A stretch of 64,000 nt of DNA from Mercenaria mercenaria (lineage: Eukaryota > Mollusca > Bivalvia > Venerida > Veneridae), in contig NC_069376.1 of NCBI RefSeq assembly GCF_021730395.1, positions 14,479,001-14,543,000 of the forward strand, given 5' to 3'. Every line of letters starts with the position of its first letter. The stretch's first letter is position 1. Positions 12,377 through 24,711 of this stretch are shown in pieces. The translations under genes and the position numbers were made by a program. The notes beneath the pieces were generated by a model, which worked only from the letters and a program-made list of their open reading frames with translations, did not search any database and was not told the origin of the DNA.

Positions 12377-14667
12377 ATCGTCACTGTGAAATGTTTACAA
12401 TAGCATGGACCAATATTTTCCTTACTGGATTCTGCACAAGTCTTGGTGTCTACCAAACAAAAACAGGGTTTTTGAGCGGATCTTGGCTGTAATATGAGTT
12501 GCATACGTTAAAGTACACGTTTGACAATTTAAGCCTAAGGTAGTTTAAAACATATTTCATGTTGCATTCCTTTTTCATTAATCTCTGATATAGCTGACTG
12601 TTCTGACCGGCACTGACAATCAACCATTATTGGATTGAACAATATCTATCTTTTATATGTTACAAGCCCCTTTGTGTTTTATTATATTAGGATGTTTCAT
12701 TGCAATGACAATCTTACATTTCATTCTTTTATTTTTCCGATTAAGTCTTTGTCCCGAGACAAACTCCGCCTAACTGTAGTCCTATTTAAAATGTCACAAT
12801 AGTTTGCTATTTTACGGCACTCCCTTTTCAACTAAGGTATATTGTATGAAATGTATTTCTTTCAGGAATGTAACATGTCCCGAGAATGGTGTTTTTCTTG
12901 GCATATGTTTGGACACCTTCATTAAATATTTTTATAACTGATACATTCATTACTTGGTTCGCACAAATCACCAGGTGATATTAACCTATCGAGTTTCTAT
13001 TACTCATTACTGGTTTTGCTCAAGTGTATTTGAAATGTTCATTGTATTTAATGTTGGATTGTGAGCACTGTTACAGAATAATAAGCGATTTTGAATATAT
13101 GTGTATACAAAACACAACATGGATCTTGTGGGCTCACCGTTCAAAATTAAGTGGTTTTGACTTATCAAGTTACTAGTACTTACATCAATGTAATTTCAAA
13201 TGGATTTTAAACGTTGAGGTCCACTTGAAACATTATGTAGTCAACTGTTTTGCAAATGTACATGTCTGCTATTATTTAAAACACATGTTAAAGAAAACAC
13301 ATGTTGTATATTAAATACATACATTGATTTTTTTTCAAAGGCTATGAATTTTGCACCTTATTACTATTTAATTATGGTATCAGCTTTCGTTTCAAACGTT
13401 GAAGTACATGTTCCGGGTTTTGTAACCGATGATGTAATTACTATATACTCTCTTGGCATATGGATTTATCGAAGAATTTCCATGGAAAGCGTTCGATGTG
13501 AATGTTTGTTATACCAACAGCTCACATTACTTGATGTTCTTGTCGTTTTAGAAATTCAATATTGCATAAAATAGTTTACACATTTTATTCAGACTTTATA
13601 TTAACAAAATACTGTACAATTCATAGGCGTTTTCAATTACAAAAGCTCGATGTTGTATATATGTTACAAATACATACATATAAATATTAAGCTATGAATG
13701 ATCATGATGATAAATATACAATTTGTTTATTATAACAGGCTCGATTTGATTTTGGAAGATCGGAACGCACGAGGTGCACAAGCACACAGTGTGATCCGTT
13801 TCTGCAGAATCTACTCGAGCCGAATATGAAATCCCTGATCTAGCTACTGTTATAATGATCTTTTAATTAAATACCTCCGCCTCTTGTTATTTTTAGATAG
13901 AACAAAATCTTAAATGTTTGGTGATGTTAAAATGAAATGAGTGATGTTTTCGTTTGCGATAATGTTATAACTGTGTCAGCACATACATATTCAATGTAAG
14001 TAGTCCAGCAATATACAATACAAAAGGTGCGATATGGATTTATTTTCAGCCTGGTCATATTTACTTGTCAAATACAATCTGAATTTTGACAGGATTTATG
14101 AAGGTATATAATGAATTATTATACCATACCTGTTATACCATATATATATTTAGTAATTCCTTTTAATAAAATTAAGTAAGCATAAATATTATGAAACTTT
14201 TATTTTTATTGGTTTTCAAATTCACGCTGAGGCTACTTGATGGAGTTATATGCTTCGTATAATATTTTAGCAGTTATTCTAACTCAGATTTAGATGTGTA
14301 TTTTTGTTTCGATACTAAACAAAAGGTGATACTAAGTTCCTTGGAAGTCACAAAATGTCGATGATTAATAGTCCAAAAAAATGGCATACTATAGAGTCAT
14401 GTCTGTCTTGCAGAAGAAGATATTCAGTAGGAGGAAATTCATTTTGCAACACGTAGATTTAGTCATCATTAAGGCAAAATGTAATGGCTGAAAATTTCAT
14501 CTATACAATATATGCAAATTACATCTCATGCGAATATTTGACAGGGAATACTAACTAACCTTGAAATATGATAAGCGAGCAGATATCTTGGGGATGCTAT
14601 TTGGACCTCAAGTTGATATCTCAGTGATACTTTTTAAATCTTAAAGCGTTCTGTTTATGAAGTATCA
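12377..14667. other. 3' flank of EF-hand gene 1, no gene seen
   Basis: AT-rich sequence after the stop codon. ATTAAA at 12921 and AATAAA at 14165 are possible poly(A) signals, but neither can be assigned. The short open frames (for example 13344-13574) show no family features. Nothing else is recognised. Confidence 0.4.
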
Positions 14668-15535
14668 TTATAGCACCATACACTTAACAAAATTCCTAAT
14701 TGGTCAGTTTATATTGTATTACTATTTTGTTAATAATGCATGTATTTACTTGAAATTTCACATACCCACATTTGAATAGGTTCTGCAGCTAATTATTGAT
14801 TTATTTTAGGCCGACTCACGGCCAGCGTAACCGCATTAGGCGTTTTGGCCAATATTGCATATTTTGCACGTGCAGGGTATGTTCACCAATATGCACTTGT
14901 TAGTGAACATTTTTGGCATTACTGACGAAAGTCATACTAGAAAAAACACATGGCATTGTGAAATTGACACAAGAGCAACGCGCCCGGGCTCTTGGAATTT
15001 TACAACAAAACTCAAAATCGGTCACTTCAATGAATTGGCCTTGGGTTAAATTTTGCCAAAAGAGCGCGGATGGTACATAACCAACTATTGAAGGTTCTTG
15101 TAAATGGAAATAACCATCAAATTAACAGCTACAAACAAATTATATCAAAATTCCTTTGAATTTGCAAAAATAATTACACACGTGACGTAAATGTGTTCCG
15201 GCTAGCAACATTCCGACAGCTCGATCGCGTTGCTTTTGTGTCAGTTTCACCATGATATGTGTTTTTCTAGTAGGACTTTCGTCAGTAAGGCCAAAAGTGT
15301 AAACGAACTCGTGCATGTTGGTGCACATGTCCTGCATGTGCAAAATATGTAATGTTAGTCAAAACGCCTAGTGCGGTTACTTTGGCTGTGAGTCGCCAAA
15401 ATAAATCAATAATTAGCTGCAGTACCTATGCAAATGTCGATATGTGAAATTTCGTGTGAATACATGCATTATTAACAAAATAGTAATGCAATATAAACTG
15501 ACCAATTAGGAATTTTGTTGAGTGTATATGATAGC
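14668..15535. mobile_element. Foldback element built from Tc1/mariner transposase ends
   Basis: A long imperfect inverted repeat: the left arm (about 14668-15000) is the reverse complement of the right arm (about 15175-15535), with a 175-bp spacer. Each arm carries the start of a Tc1/mariner-type transposase DNA-binding domain: + strand 14958-15000 reads VKLTQEQRARALGIL, and - strand from 15253 reads MVKLTQKQRDRAVGMLLAGT. The arms differ by many substitutions. No catalytic DDE/D domain is present, so it cannot move by itself. Confidence 0.75.
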
Positions 15536-16723
15536 TTAGTTTTATATAATTAGCAATTTAACTGGGGATTTTGAGGAAGTAGCAAGTAAGTTTACAGCGC
15601 ATGGTTCAACTGAAAACTCTTTATAGTTGCAAATTCTGTTAATTTAAAATTGAATTGTAACGGTAAACATATACTGTCAGATATTGTATCGTGGATATGC
15701 ATATGCCACAACTATTACTATAGCTTTTGTCTGATTGCTTTAAACTTTTTAATTTATTGACCAGACGCTTAAATAACCTACATTAAGCTTACACAGACAC
15801 TATCAAGTATACATGTACTAAAATCCGCCACCCAATTTTATGAATCGCTACGTTGTTTGAGAACTTTTGATGAATTATTTAAAAAAAAAATAGGAAAGGG
15901 GTACCGCATTAAAAGACATAATAATAGCGGATTTGTAATATTGTTTGGATTTCTCAAAGCGGGTATAAATGTTGTATTTCGATGTACCAAACTTGATGAG
16001 CTGCATTTAATTTGACAACTACGAATTACTTTGCATTTCAAACATCGATGACGAACAACTATCCGAAATGTTCATGAACAAGTTTTGAAGCAACCCGTTT
16101 ATAATTTTTTTTCTATTAAAGCTTCTTTTTGTTGTGGGCCTATTTGTAAACCGAGGGCTCTACAGGTGTGTTTGTGGTGTTCTGTGCTTCCGAGAAATCT
16201 ACCGTTACCTATCATCTTTTGCATTATCTCTTTAACATACATTTTATCTAACTTAGATCTCAGTATAATGAAACACTTTCCAGTACATACAACTGTCTAC
16301 GCTAAAAACAAACTAACCCTGTGGTACTGCCTGGGTATATATGATTTTATGTATTTACAAAAACAATAACAAGCTGAATGAGTGTTTCACTATGCGAAGT
16401 ACACATTAGGCTATACAACCGACCATTTCAAATGACATCATAATCATTTCACCTTGAAACGGGCATAAAACAAAACATAGTATTACACTTCAAATAATAT
16501 TAACTGATAATCAACAGGTTCATATTGATAAACAAGTTTGAAATGTAAGACATTTACTATTATATTCCTGAATATTTATAAATAATCCTAGATTTATATT
16601 AACAATTTATGTTTTGAAACACTAATGAATTTAGTTGCAAAATATTAAAAGTAACAAGTATGGTCCAAGAATCTTGCTTATCTATTCTCCAAGTAAATAG
16701 AATATAGAATATTCTTTCGAAGC
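15536..16723. other. No gene recognised
   Basis: AT-rich sequence. Short open frames at 15838-16041 (-) and 16085-16369 (+) show no known motif or splice context. Nothing else stands out. Confidence 0.35.
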
Positions 16724-17014
16724 ATGGATCTCAACGCTATTATCTTCTCCTTCCCGTCACGGAGAAAGCACATAGCATCGATGTTTATATATCTATCATT
16801 GATATATTGGGTAGCAGACGTCGGTGTCCGGACAGATATACCGGCGGAAGTGGCTATTGAAAGCTCATGGGATGACGAGGATTGGCCATCACAGACTCAT
16901 GACGACTACAAGGAGGAATTACTTAAAGGCCTAGATTTTGGCAGTGGGCCAAGGGATTTCTGTCTTCACCGGCACAGTTGGGGGCTAATGACCATCACAG
17001 TATGGTTCCAATAA
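16724..17014 (+). CDS. Possible small secreted protein or first exon, unrecognised
   Basis: An open frame of 96 codons that is clearly more GC-rich than its surroundings. A hydrophobic stretch (MFIYLSLIYWVADVGV, from residue 20) could be a signal peptide if translation starts at the second Met. An acidic, Trp-containing part follows (SSWDDEDWPSQTHDDYKEEL), then LDFGSGPRDFCLHRHSWG. There is one Cys and no dibasic cleavage site, so it does not look like a classic neuropeptide precursor. A GTATGG after codon 90 could be a splice donor, in which case this is a first exon. No family is recognised; it may also be a chance frame. Confidence 0.3.
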   Translation: MDLNAIIFSFPSRRKHIASMFIYLSLIYWVADVGVRTDIPAEVAIESSWDDEDWPSQTHDDYKEELLKGLDFGSGPRDFCLHRHSWGLMTITVWFQ

Positions 17015-19771
17015 ACAAGGGTCAATGTTTATTGGAGAGTCAGTCTACCTTACAAGTGTATCAATTACTGAGAAGGGGAAACAATGTAATTTATTTTAAA
17101 TTGATATATAATTGAAAACTTTTAAAGTTATACTAGGTTTTTTTTTGCATTTCTATGTAAAGAAAAATATTTGTTGATCAAACACAATAATAAGACAATC
17201 AGAAACTTATTTTCACAATAATGAAATAATGATAAACTTACTTAAAGAAATATGCAAGTTTTTATTTTTTCAAAGTCTGTCTGGAGAATTGTGATATTTC
17301 AGAAAAATTTGACTTTCACAGCTTGCAGAATACTGTAAATGACATTTGTCTAAAAATTGAAAACAGTATGTGCATTTCAAAGTTACAAAGCAAAGCATGA
17401 AAAAAAGTCACTATTGGCAACATAATGAAAATGAAAATTCAGTAAGGAACACAATAATTTGAAGTTCAAATAATGTTGATTACATGAATACAAGAAACCC
17501 AGTTTCCAATTAGAAAAATATTGTTTGTCAGCACAAAGAACTCATGAAGTTTTCACTATACTTGTGTTTTATTATCATTATTATTTTCAATATTATTACT
17601 GTATCTTTAATCATCCTTTATGTAATATAATAATAATAATAATAATAATAACATTAATAATAATTATTATTATTTATTTATTATTATTATTATTATTATA
17701 ACATTAAGGTAATAGTTATTATCATCTATATAATATCAAAATAGTAATTAATATTATTATCATTCCACATTCACTGAAGAAAAATTAATTTCTTTCAACT
17801 CCACTGCACACATCTTCATGGTCTGGAGGTCCCTGCTGTGCTAATTGCCCTCTAACCTGTTACGGTTACATAATCGCTGATAAGCAGCAGATAAGATGGG
17901 AGTTGTATATTGGATTTGGGGGGGGGGGGGGGGGGGGGGGAAACACTTATATAGTAGTGAATCTAGGCCTTTAACCATAGGCCATCGATACCAGCAACTC
18001 GTGCGTTATTTTTTGACCCCTGGATGACCATCTATTCCAGCAATTATTGTGTTATTTTCTTGACCCCTGGATTGCGTTCGACGGCAAAAACACCGGCTTC
18101 AGTAGGTCTTAGTTAAAATGATAAAAGTGCATTGATTGACTGCATTTATTTTGTAAACAAAGGGACCTAAAGTAACAAAAAGCAGTGAGTACAACTTTTG
18201 ATTGTTGAGATAGTTAAACATATAAGATCATCTTCGGATTTAATAAAATGGTATGTAATTACCCCCACCCACGTACCTCCTTATACCAAATATCAGCATC
18301 AAAACGATAGTTTGAAATTACGCGCCCGCACTATAAACGCCAATGGACATCTCTTATAGTAGAGACGCAGCACAAAAAAAATCGACTTCTTGGTCTGTTT
18401 CATCCACATTTTGCCATTTCGGTATGTTCAACTAAATTTACAACAGTCACCGTGTTTGTACGTTATCAATCAAGAGTTGATTAATTAATTCATCGAAGTC
18501 CAAAGCCAAGTAAAATGTTCAATATTGATCAAAATCTCACGAAACATTTCTTATTTCAAATTGAAGAAATATTAATGAAAAAGTAGAGTTCAAATATTTA
18601 CCAAATATTTACCCTGTTCACACAATTGCAGATAATCATAATAAAACAAATTTGTTTCTACAGAAGAGGTAAAATATCAAAACAGTTATCGTGCTTACAT
18701 TTTATATAGTCTGAAGAAATAGACCTTGTTGCAAGCAAAATAAAAACTTTACATGTATCAGGCATGGAGGACAAATTACATCAGCTATATACCTATTTCC
18801 AAGTGGAGTGCTTATAGGGTTGCTTGAATCTTCTTCTTTTCTAGTTTTATATCAGACGATTACTTCATTCTTAACACTTACTTGATTTACACATTGATTG
18901 TATTAATTGGGCTTACTTTTATAACGCCTAAAATAACATTACAAAAGAAAATGAAGATGTTTCAATAGAATATATAGATCACACAATTATTTAAATAATA
19001 CATGTTTAATTTTATACATGCATGTGAAATGTTAATTGTATGGTACAATAAATGTAACTTTTGTGTTGTGTATAATTGACGTGAAATTTTTAGGTAATTG
19101 GATATGTACTTGTTTTATGATGATATTATTTGAAGATTTGTCGCCATATTTGTCTATATTGTTGTTTATGCCACATGGGTCTAAGACCTTCTGGATGAAA
19201 ATGAAATAAACTTGTAAAACTTGTAAAACTTAATATACTTAAACATATTACAAGTATCTTATTTTCAACGCCAGCTCGATACCTTAACGATAGTCTTTAA
19301 ATCAAGAAGTCTATATGTCCGCAGTTCTAGGCATGCGTGGTGATCTAAGCTTTTGTCTAAATCAATGAAGATTTGCAATTTGTTTATTTCTTCGGCAATT
19401 TGATTCTGTAAAACCCACGCGGGACATTGAACGCGCTAACAATGTCAAGATTCGCCTAGAAAGAGAAACTTATGACGCTCAACGTGTTTCCCATGAGTAC
19501 CTCAATAATAGTTGTTTTTCTGATTAATTCACAATTTAATTCTGATAAATTGTGTTTGTGATATGTGTAGCCAGATAATGTTATTAAGATGTTTCCGAAA
19601 TGAAACTTATAACAATATCAATTTGTTTGGTTGATCATTCGTCATCATTTTCATAGCTATAATTGATTGATTTGCAGAAGGTAGGTGCTCATTTGTACAT
19701 GAATAATGCCTGGAGGTAGCAATGCAAAATATGATATCACTGTTAAATAAATGTCTTAGAAATGTAAATTA
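17015..19771. other. Long region without a gene; simple repeats
   Basis: It holds an AAT/ATT microsatellite whose halves are mutually complementary (17622-17700), a run of about 22 G (17918-17940), and a short imperfect direct repeat of CCAGCAA...GTTATTTT...GACCCCTGGAT at 17990-18075. Around 19165-19230 the sequence resembles a retrotransposon 3' end (GACCTTCTGGATGAAAATGA, then an A-rich repeat). No gene is seen. Confidence 0.45.
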
Positions 19772-20458
19772 ACTCCAATTCTTTCAGTTTCGGGTGTGGC
19801 ACTCTTCACTCCTATACAAACTCACCCAAAGTGGGCTAGGTTCTACAACACTTTTAGCATTTTCTGAACTGTACACAAATATGAGCAGTTGTGTAAAAAA
19901 TCAACACTTTGCATCGGAATGATTCAAAGTAGAACAAGGCACTTGCCAGGGGGGCAAAAGTTCGCCACTACTCTATCTTCTTTTCATAGATGGTTTAATT
20001 AAAAAGCTGCAAGAAAGTGATTGCGGAATGTGCCTGTATAACATTAATATATATCATCACCAACATGGCAGATGACATGACGTTCATATCATACTCAAGT
20101 AGGGCTTTAAGCATTATGCTTGACCTCTGTTATACATATTCCCGTCAGTGGCGCTACGAATATAATGACAGTAAATCTGCAGTTGTGGTATTCAAAGCAA
20201 CCCCAAGTTTCTATTCGAAACCGGAAGTATGGTCCACAGGCGCAAGCGAAAAAAAAAATGTCTCTAGATTATACGCATTTAGTCATTAAGACAGACAGAT
20301 ATTTAAGCACTAGACAGCTAATGTATGACGCTGGTGTGAAATTGAGAGGTACACTTTTAGGAATTTCTAATAGTGGACTGCATCCAGAGGTATTGAACTG
20401 TATCACATTGTATAAAATTTACAAAGCGGTGGTTTTACTCCAATTCTTTCAGTTTCGG
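19772..20458 (+). mobile_element. Internal LINE reverse-transcriptase fragment flanked by 22-bp direct repeats
   Basis: Bases 19795-20436 encode the middle of a non-LTR reverse transcriptase: VWHSSLLYKLTQ, then VEQGTCQGGKSSPLLYLLFI, then ADDMTFISYSS (catalytic ADD at 20068-20076), then WRYEYNDSKSAVVVF and LRGTLLGISNSGLHPEVLN up to YKIYKAVVL. It is broken by stops and frame changes and lacks both ORF ends. A perfect 22-bp direct repeat, beginning ACTCCAATTC, borders it at 19772-19793 and 20437-20458. Confidence 0.75.
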
Positions 20459-21284
20459 CAATATTGTCTTTAACAAAACCATAGACGTTCTGTTAACATT
20501 ATCATGATTATAAATCTAAAAATATTTACAATATTTCGTATGCGCTGAGTAATAAATGGGTTAGGTATATTATGAAATGGCACAATATATATATTTTTAG
20601 GTTTTATATAAGCATGTGGGGCATTAAATCATTATTCAAGTGAACATTGCATCATAACTTTCGCCCAGAAAATAAAACTCTGCTTCTGCTAGGCGAAGAG
20701 TTCTGCTTCATATGCTAAACACATATATATTATTGATATTGTTTATACCAACGGAACAGTCTTTAGGGTACAGATACATTTCCCGGAAGCATAGATATCC
20801 CTAAATGAAACCATAGAGCCAAATAGAGCGCAAAGTAAGCCATAATCAAAACGAAGCTGTAACGGGTTGCTTCGATAATCCTAAAGACTTAAGTCCAAAT
20901 GAATCTGTAAATAAAATATATAAACAAGTCATCAAGCAGTTTTTTCCTAACGGCATTGTGAAACTTATTTTTGTCGCTCTTGAAATCTTTGAGAATACAA
21001 TTCATCACTGAACACTACATCAAACAAATGACGCCAAATTATTTCTTACTGGAGTAAGCTACATCATTGTTAAAACCTCCCAAGAGCATTTTGATTATTT
21101 ATCGTATGTTTGATTTATGCATTATTCATAGATTTCCGACGGCAATTCGACTTAGTTGTAAACTATTTTGTCTGTCTCTGTCAAGTGCTTCTTTTGATAT
21201 CAGAATGTTTGAAAACTTGGCTATCTGGTTGGTTTAAGCATCAGCGGCGATATGTATCTGATGGGTTTGTTGCGCATTGTTAAC
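20459..21284. other. No gene recognised
   Basis: AT-rich sequence with only short random open frames and no repeat family I recognise. Confidence 0.35.
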
Positions 21285-21593
21285 CGCTTTAAATGTCTGT
21301 TTGTTTGATTTGGATTTTTGACAGTATTTCAGTCATGTAACGGCGGGCAGTTTACCTAACCAGTGTTCCTGGATTCGAAACCAGTACAAAGCTGCTCTCC
21401 GCAAGCAACTGCAAACTTCTCCACATGAATCAAAGGTGGAGAACTAAATAAATGATTTCAGAAACAAGGTTGTTGTTGTTTTTTTTTTCAAATAGTCACG
21501 GAGAACATACGCTCCGGCCGAGGATCGGACTCCGACATCGCGATCTGTAGACCAACGCTCTACCTACTGAGCTAAGCGGGCAGGCGCTTTAAA
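21285..21593 (-). mobile_element. tRNA-derived SINE, family A, copy 1
   Basis: On the - strand the element begins with a tRNA-like head (GCCCGCTTAGCTCAGTAGG...GTCCGATCCTCGG), continues with the family body (CACGGAGAACATACGC and TGTAACGGCGGGCAG on the + strand) and ends in a CAAA-rich tail. Target duplications CGCTTTAAA lie at 21285-21293 and 21585-21593, the element proper being 21294-21584. Confidence 0.85.
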
Positions 21594-22765
21594 CATACCA
21601 TCTGTGTTAATTGCAGAGTGATACACCTGCTGTATTTCTGTGTTTGTTTTACTTACTTTTTAATAGTCCTTGTTGTAAAAGTGTTTAACATTTTTATTAT
21701 ATATGACAATCATTTACACTGTTATATAATGTCTCTACCTTTTTGGGTTTGTTTGTTTTTTTGGGTCGTGTGGGGGCGGCTTTGTATTATGATTTGAAGA
21801 ATGAAAAGAAAGTTATATTGTTTCTGTTTGGTCATATTGTGACTTCTCTTTTCCAGTTTATTTTTCTGTGGAGGAAGGCATGCAGGTTGAATGTTGCAAA
21901 GGCGGCCTAAAAACGCTTATTCTAATAAAACCAATACCTATAAAATTTTTACTTTTTCCAATAAAGTGTTTCCTAAATGTCTGACCTATCAAATCAAAAC
22001 AAATCACCGTGTTTTTCCCTTTTACTTTGATTTAAGGGTACCAGTGGGTTGAATTTTACAAAGGCGGCCTAATGTAATGACTGGGTAGAGAATAATAATG
22101 GTTGATTATTTATTCATAACTATCGTACGTTTGCGGTTAAGGATTCCGAAATGCAGTAAATCAAATTTAAGTGCCAAGTGAAAGTGACAACAGGTGTTGC
22201 AAGATCAATGTCCCAGAAATAAACAATTAATTCATGAAAATATAACTAAACACTTATAAACAAATAGTGGGCAATATAGCTTCTTTCTGGTGTCTTCAAA
22301 ATTTTGTTTTCTCTTCGTTTCAATTTATAATGTTGAAAATCAGTATAAAATCAGTATGAAATAACCCGGAATAATTAAACATGTCAAACGTAATCAGATA
22401 AAGTGATATTTTGTTTGCACAATATTTTAGATAATTGCATTTTGTTGCGTTCTACATGTAAATTCAATAGAATAATGCAAAATGAACCGATCAAATAAGA
22501 TTGGTATCCTTCGAGACATTCTGTGAGATATTCATTTTAAAATATCGGCGGACGTGAAATATCAATCTGTTTAATTTCTTTATTTTGATAGAGTGACGCA
22601 AATTTTCTGTAGCAACAAGGGTGTGATTTTTATGAAAATATGATGTCATGGTTACATTGTATTTTAGCAACACTTTCAGTATTATGGTTTGTAGCATTGA
22701 TTTGTAAGTGCATAGCTGATATAATATTATTTTCATTATCATAATGATTATTCAAACTTTTTTTA

Positions 22766-23219
22766 TTGTCTAGTGTTGTTTTGTCTTTTTACTTGACTAC
22801 CCAGTGCCAAGACTTTGAATACATTTTTTTTTTTTTTTTTTTTGGGGGGGGCAACGCCATTTTTCAACAGTATTTCAGTCATGTAACGGTGTTGTTTTTG
22901 TCCTTTTACTTGACTACCGAGTGCCAAGACTTTTAATACATTTTATGTTTTTTCAACAGTATTTCAGTCATGTAACAGCGGGCAGTTAACCTAACCAGTG
23001 TTCCTGGATTCTGTACCAGTACAAACCTATTCTCCGCAAGTAACTGCCAACTTCCCCACATGAATCAGAGGTGGAGGACTAATGATTTCAGACACAAAGT
23101 CATTTATCAAATAGTCACGGAGAACATGCGCCCCGCCCGAGGATCGAACTTGCGACCTCGTGATCCGTAGACCAACGCTCTTACCTACTGAGCTAAGCGG
23201 GCGGGCCTGAATACATTTT
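22766..23219 (-). mobile_element. tRNA-derived SINE, family A, copy 2, with tail-plus-flank duplication
   Basis: The tRNA-like head is at the right end and the body matches the other copies. Target duplications TGAATACATTTT lie at 22816-22827 and 23208-23219. The SINE 3' end plus about 60 bp of left flank occurs twice in tandem (22766-22893 and again to about 22985), separated by a T/G homopolymer run at 22826-22850. Confidence 0.8.
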
Positions 23220-23713
23220 ATGAATTATCGGTAATATTTGTAACTAAAAAATGTCAAGGGTAATCTTTTATATTGACTTGTCATCATATCTAATAAATAA
23301 GAACATGCACCCCATGTATTTCAGAATATCTTATTTGTATCCGCTTCCAACAGGAACACAAAAGATACACATATGCACTTAGGCATTAACGTGCATAAGC
23401 CTGCAATTAAAATACTTTACATTCACAATATACCATTTATGTACCTCTTTTCTGTGACTGAGGAAAATGGTCTGAACATATTCAACAACCCTGGTTTTGA
23501 ATAAAAATTGTTAATGTGAATTTTGTCGAATGGCACATACAGTATATTGAATCATCTAGCGTTTAATGAAATGGATATAAATTTCCATATGCCATATTGA
23601 CACATTTGTTTTGTTTTTAAATATGAAACAGGTTTAAAATGACCTAACAGGAAAAAAAAACATTAAATTTAGGCCAAGAATAATAACTAAGCGATAATTT
23701 TCCTTGTTTATCT
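23220..23713. other. No gene recognised
   Basis: AT-rich spacer between a SINE and the repeat beginning at 23714; nothing recognised. Confidence 0.3.
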
Positions 23714-24711
23714 AGAGTTGTCACAGGAGTGACGAATTATACCCCAACAATATGGTCTTCTCACAGAACTAAGTCAATGTAAAAGCTTAACTTGCTTGAC
23801 CTTTGACCTACTGACCTCAAAATCAATAAAAGCCATCTGCGGGTCATTATCAGCCTACCTATGAAGTTTCATGATCCTCAGCCCAAGCGTTCTCAAGTTA
23901 TTGTCCGGAAAATGTTTAGATGGTTCGAAACACTCTGACTTTGACCTTTGGAACCCAAAATCAATACAGGTCATTTGGTGTCATGACCAGTCTCTCTATT
24001 AACTTTCGTGATCCTAGTCCAAAGTGTTCTGAAGTCATTGTCCGAAACCGTTTAAATGTTCCGGGTTACTGTGATCTTGACATGTGACCTACTGATCTCA
24101 AAATCATTAACGTACATCTGCTAATCATAATCAATCAATTTTCATAAACCTAGGTCCTGGCTTCTCAAGTTATCATCCTAAAACCGTTTAACTGTTTCGT
24201 GTTATTGTGACCTTGACCTTTGACCTTCTAGCCTCAAAGTCGAACTTGACCTGTATTATATCTTGCTACACACAATTGTGTACAAAAATTCATGATCCTA
24301 GACACAAGCTTTCTCAAGCTATCACCTGGAAACCGTTTAACTGTTTCGAGTCACTGTGGCCTTGACGTTTGACCGAGTGACCTCAAAGTTGAACTTGACC
24401 TGTGTTTCATGATTTTATACCTGTGTACCAACATTTTTGATCCTAGGCCCAAGCGTTCTTAAGTTATCATCCGGAAACCATTTAACTCTACAGGGTCACT
24501 GTGACCTTGACCTTGACGTACTGACCCCAAAGTCGAACTTAACCTGTATTTTCTGTACCAAAATATATTCAAATAGGTCAAGCCTTTCATGAGTTATCAT
24601 CCGGAAACCATGAGAACCAACGGACCGACCGACAGACCGGCCGACTGCCAAGCTCACTCCTATATGCAACCCCCACCCCCACTCAGACTTTGTTTTCTGG
24701 GAGTAAAATTA
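23714..24711. repeat. Degenerate ~140-bp repeat rich in nuclear-receptor-type motifs
   Basis: About six or seven diverged units with a period near 140 bp. Each pairs TGACCT-type sequence (near 23797, 23941, 24077, 24208, 24361, 24501) with phrases such as TCATGATCCTAG, TCTCAAGTTATCATCC and CCGTTTAACTGTTTC. Perfect DR1 elements TGACCTTTGACCT occur at 23797-23809 and 24214-24226, and TGACCTTGA (monomer site TCAAGGTCA) at 24208. The right end has an ACCGACCGACAGACCGGCC run. I recognise this as an interspersed repeat common in bivalves. Confidence 0.75.

Noticed and set aside
21520-21582. Functional tRNA gene (also at 23110-23203, 26630-26704, 47720-47808)
   Set aside because: Each tRNA-like part is the head of a SINE with a shared body and target duplications; arms are imperfect.
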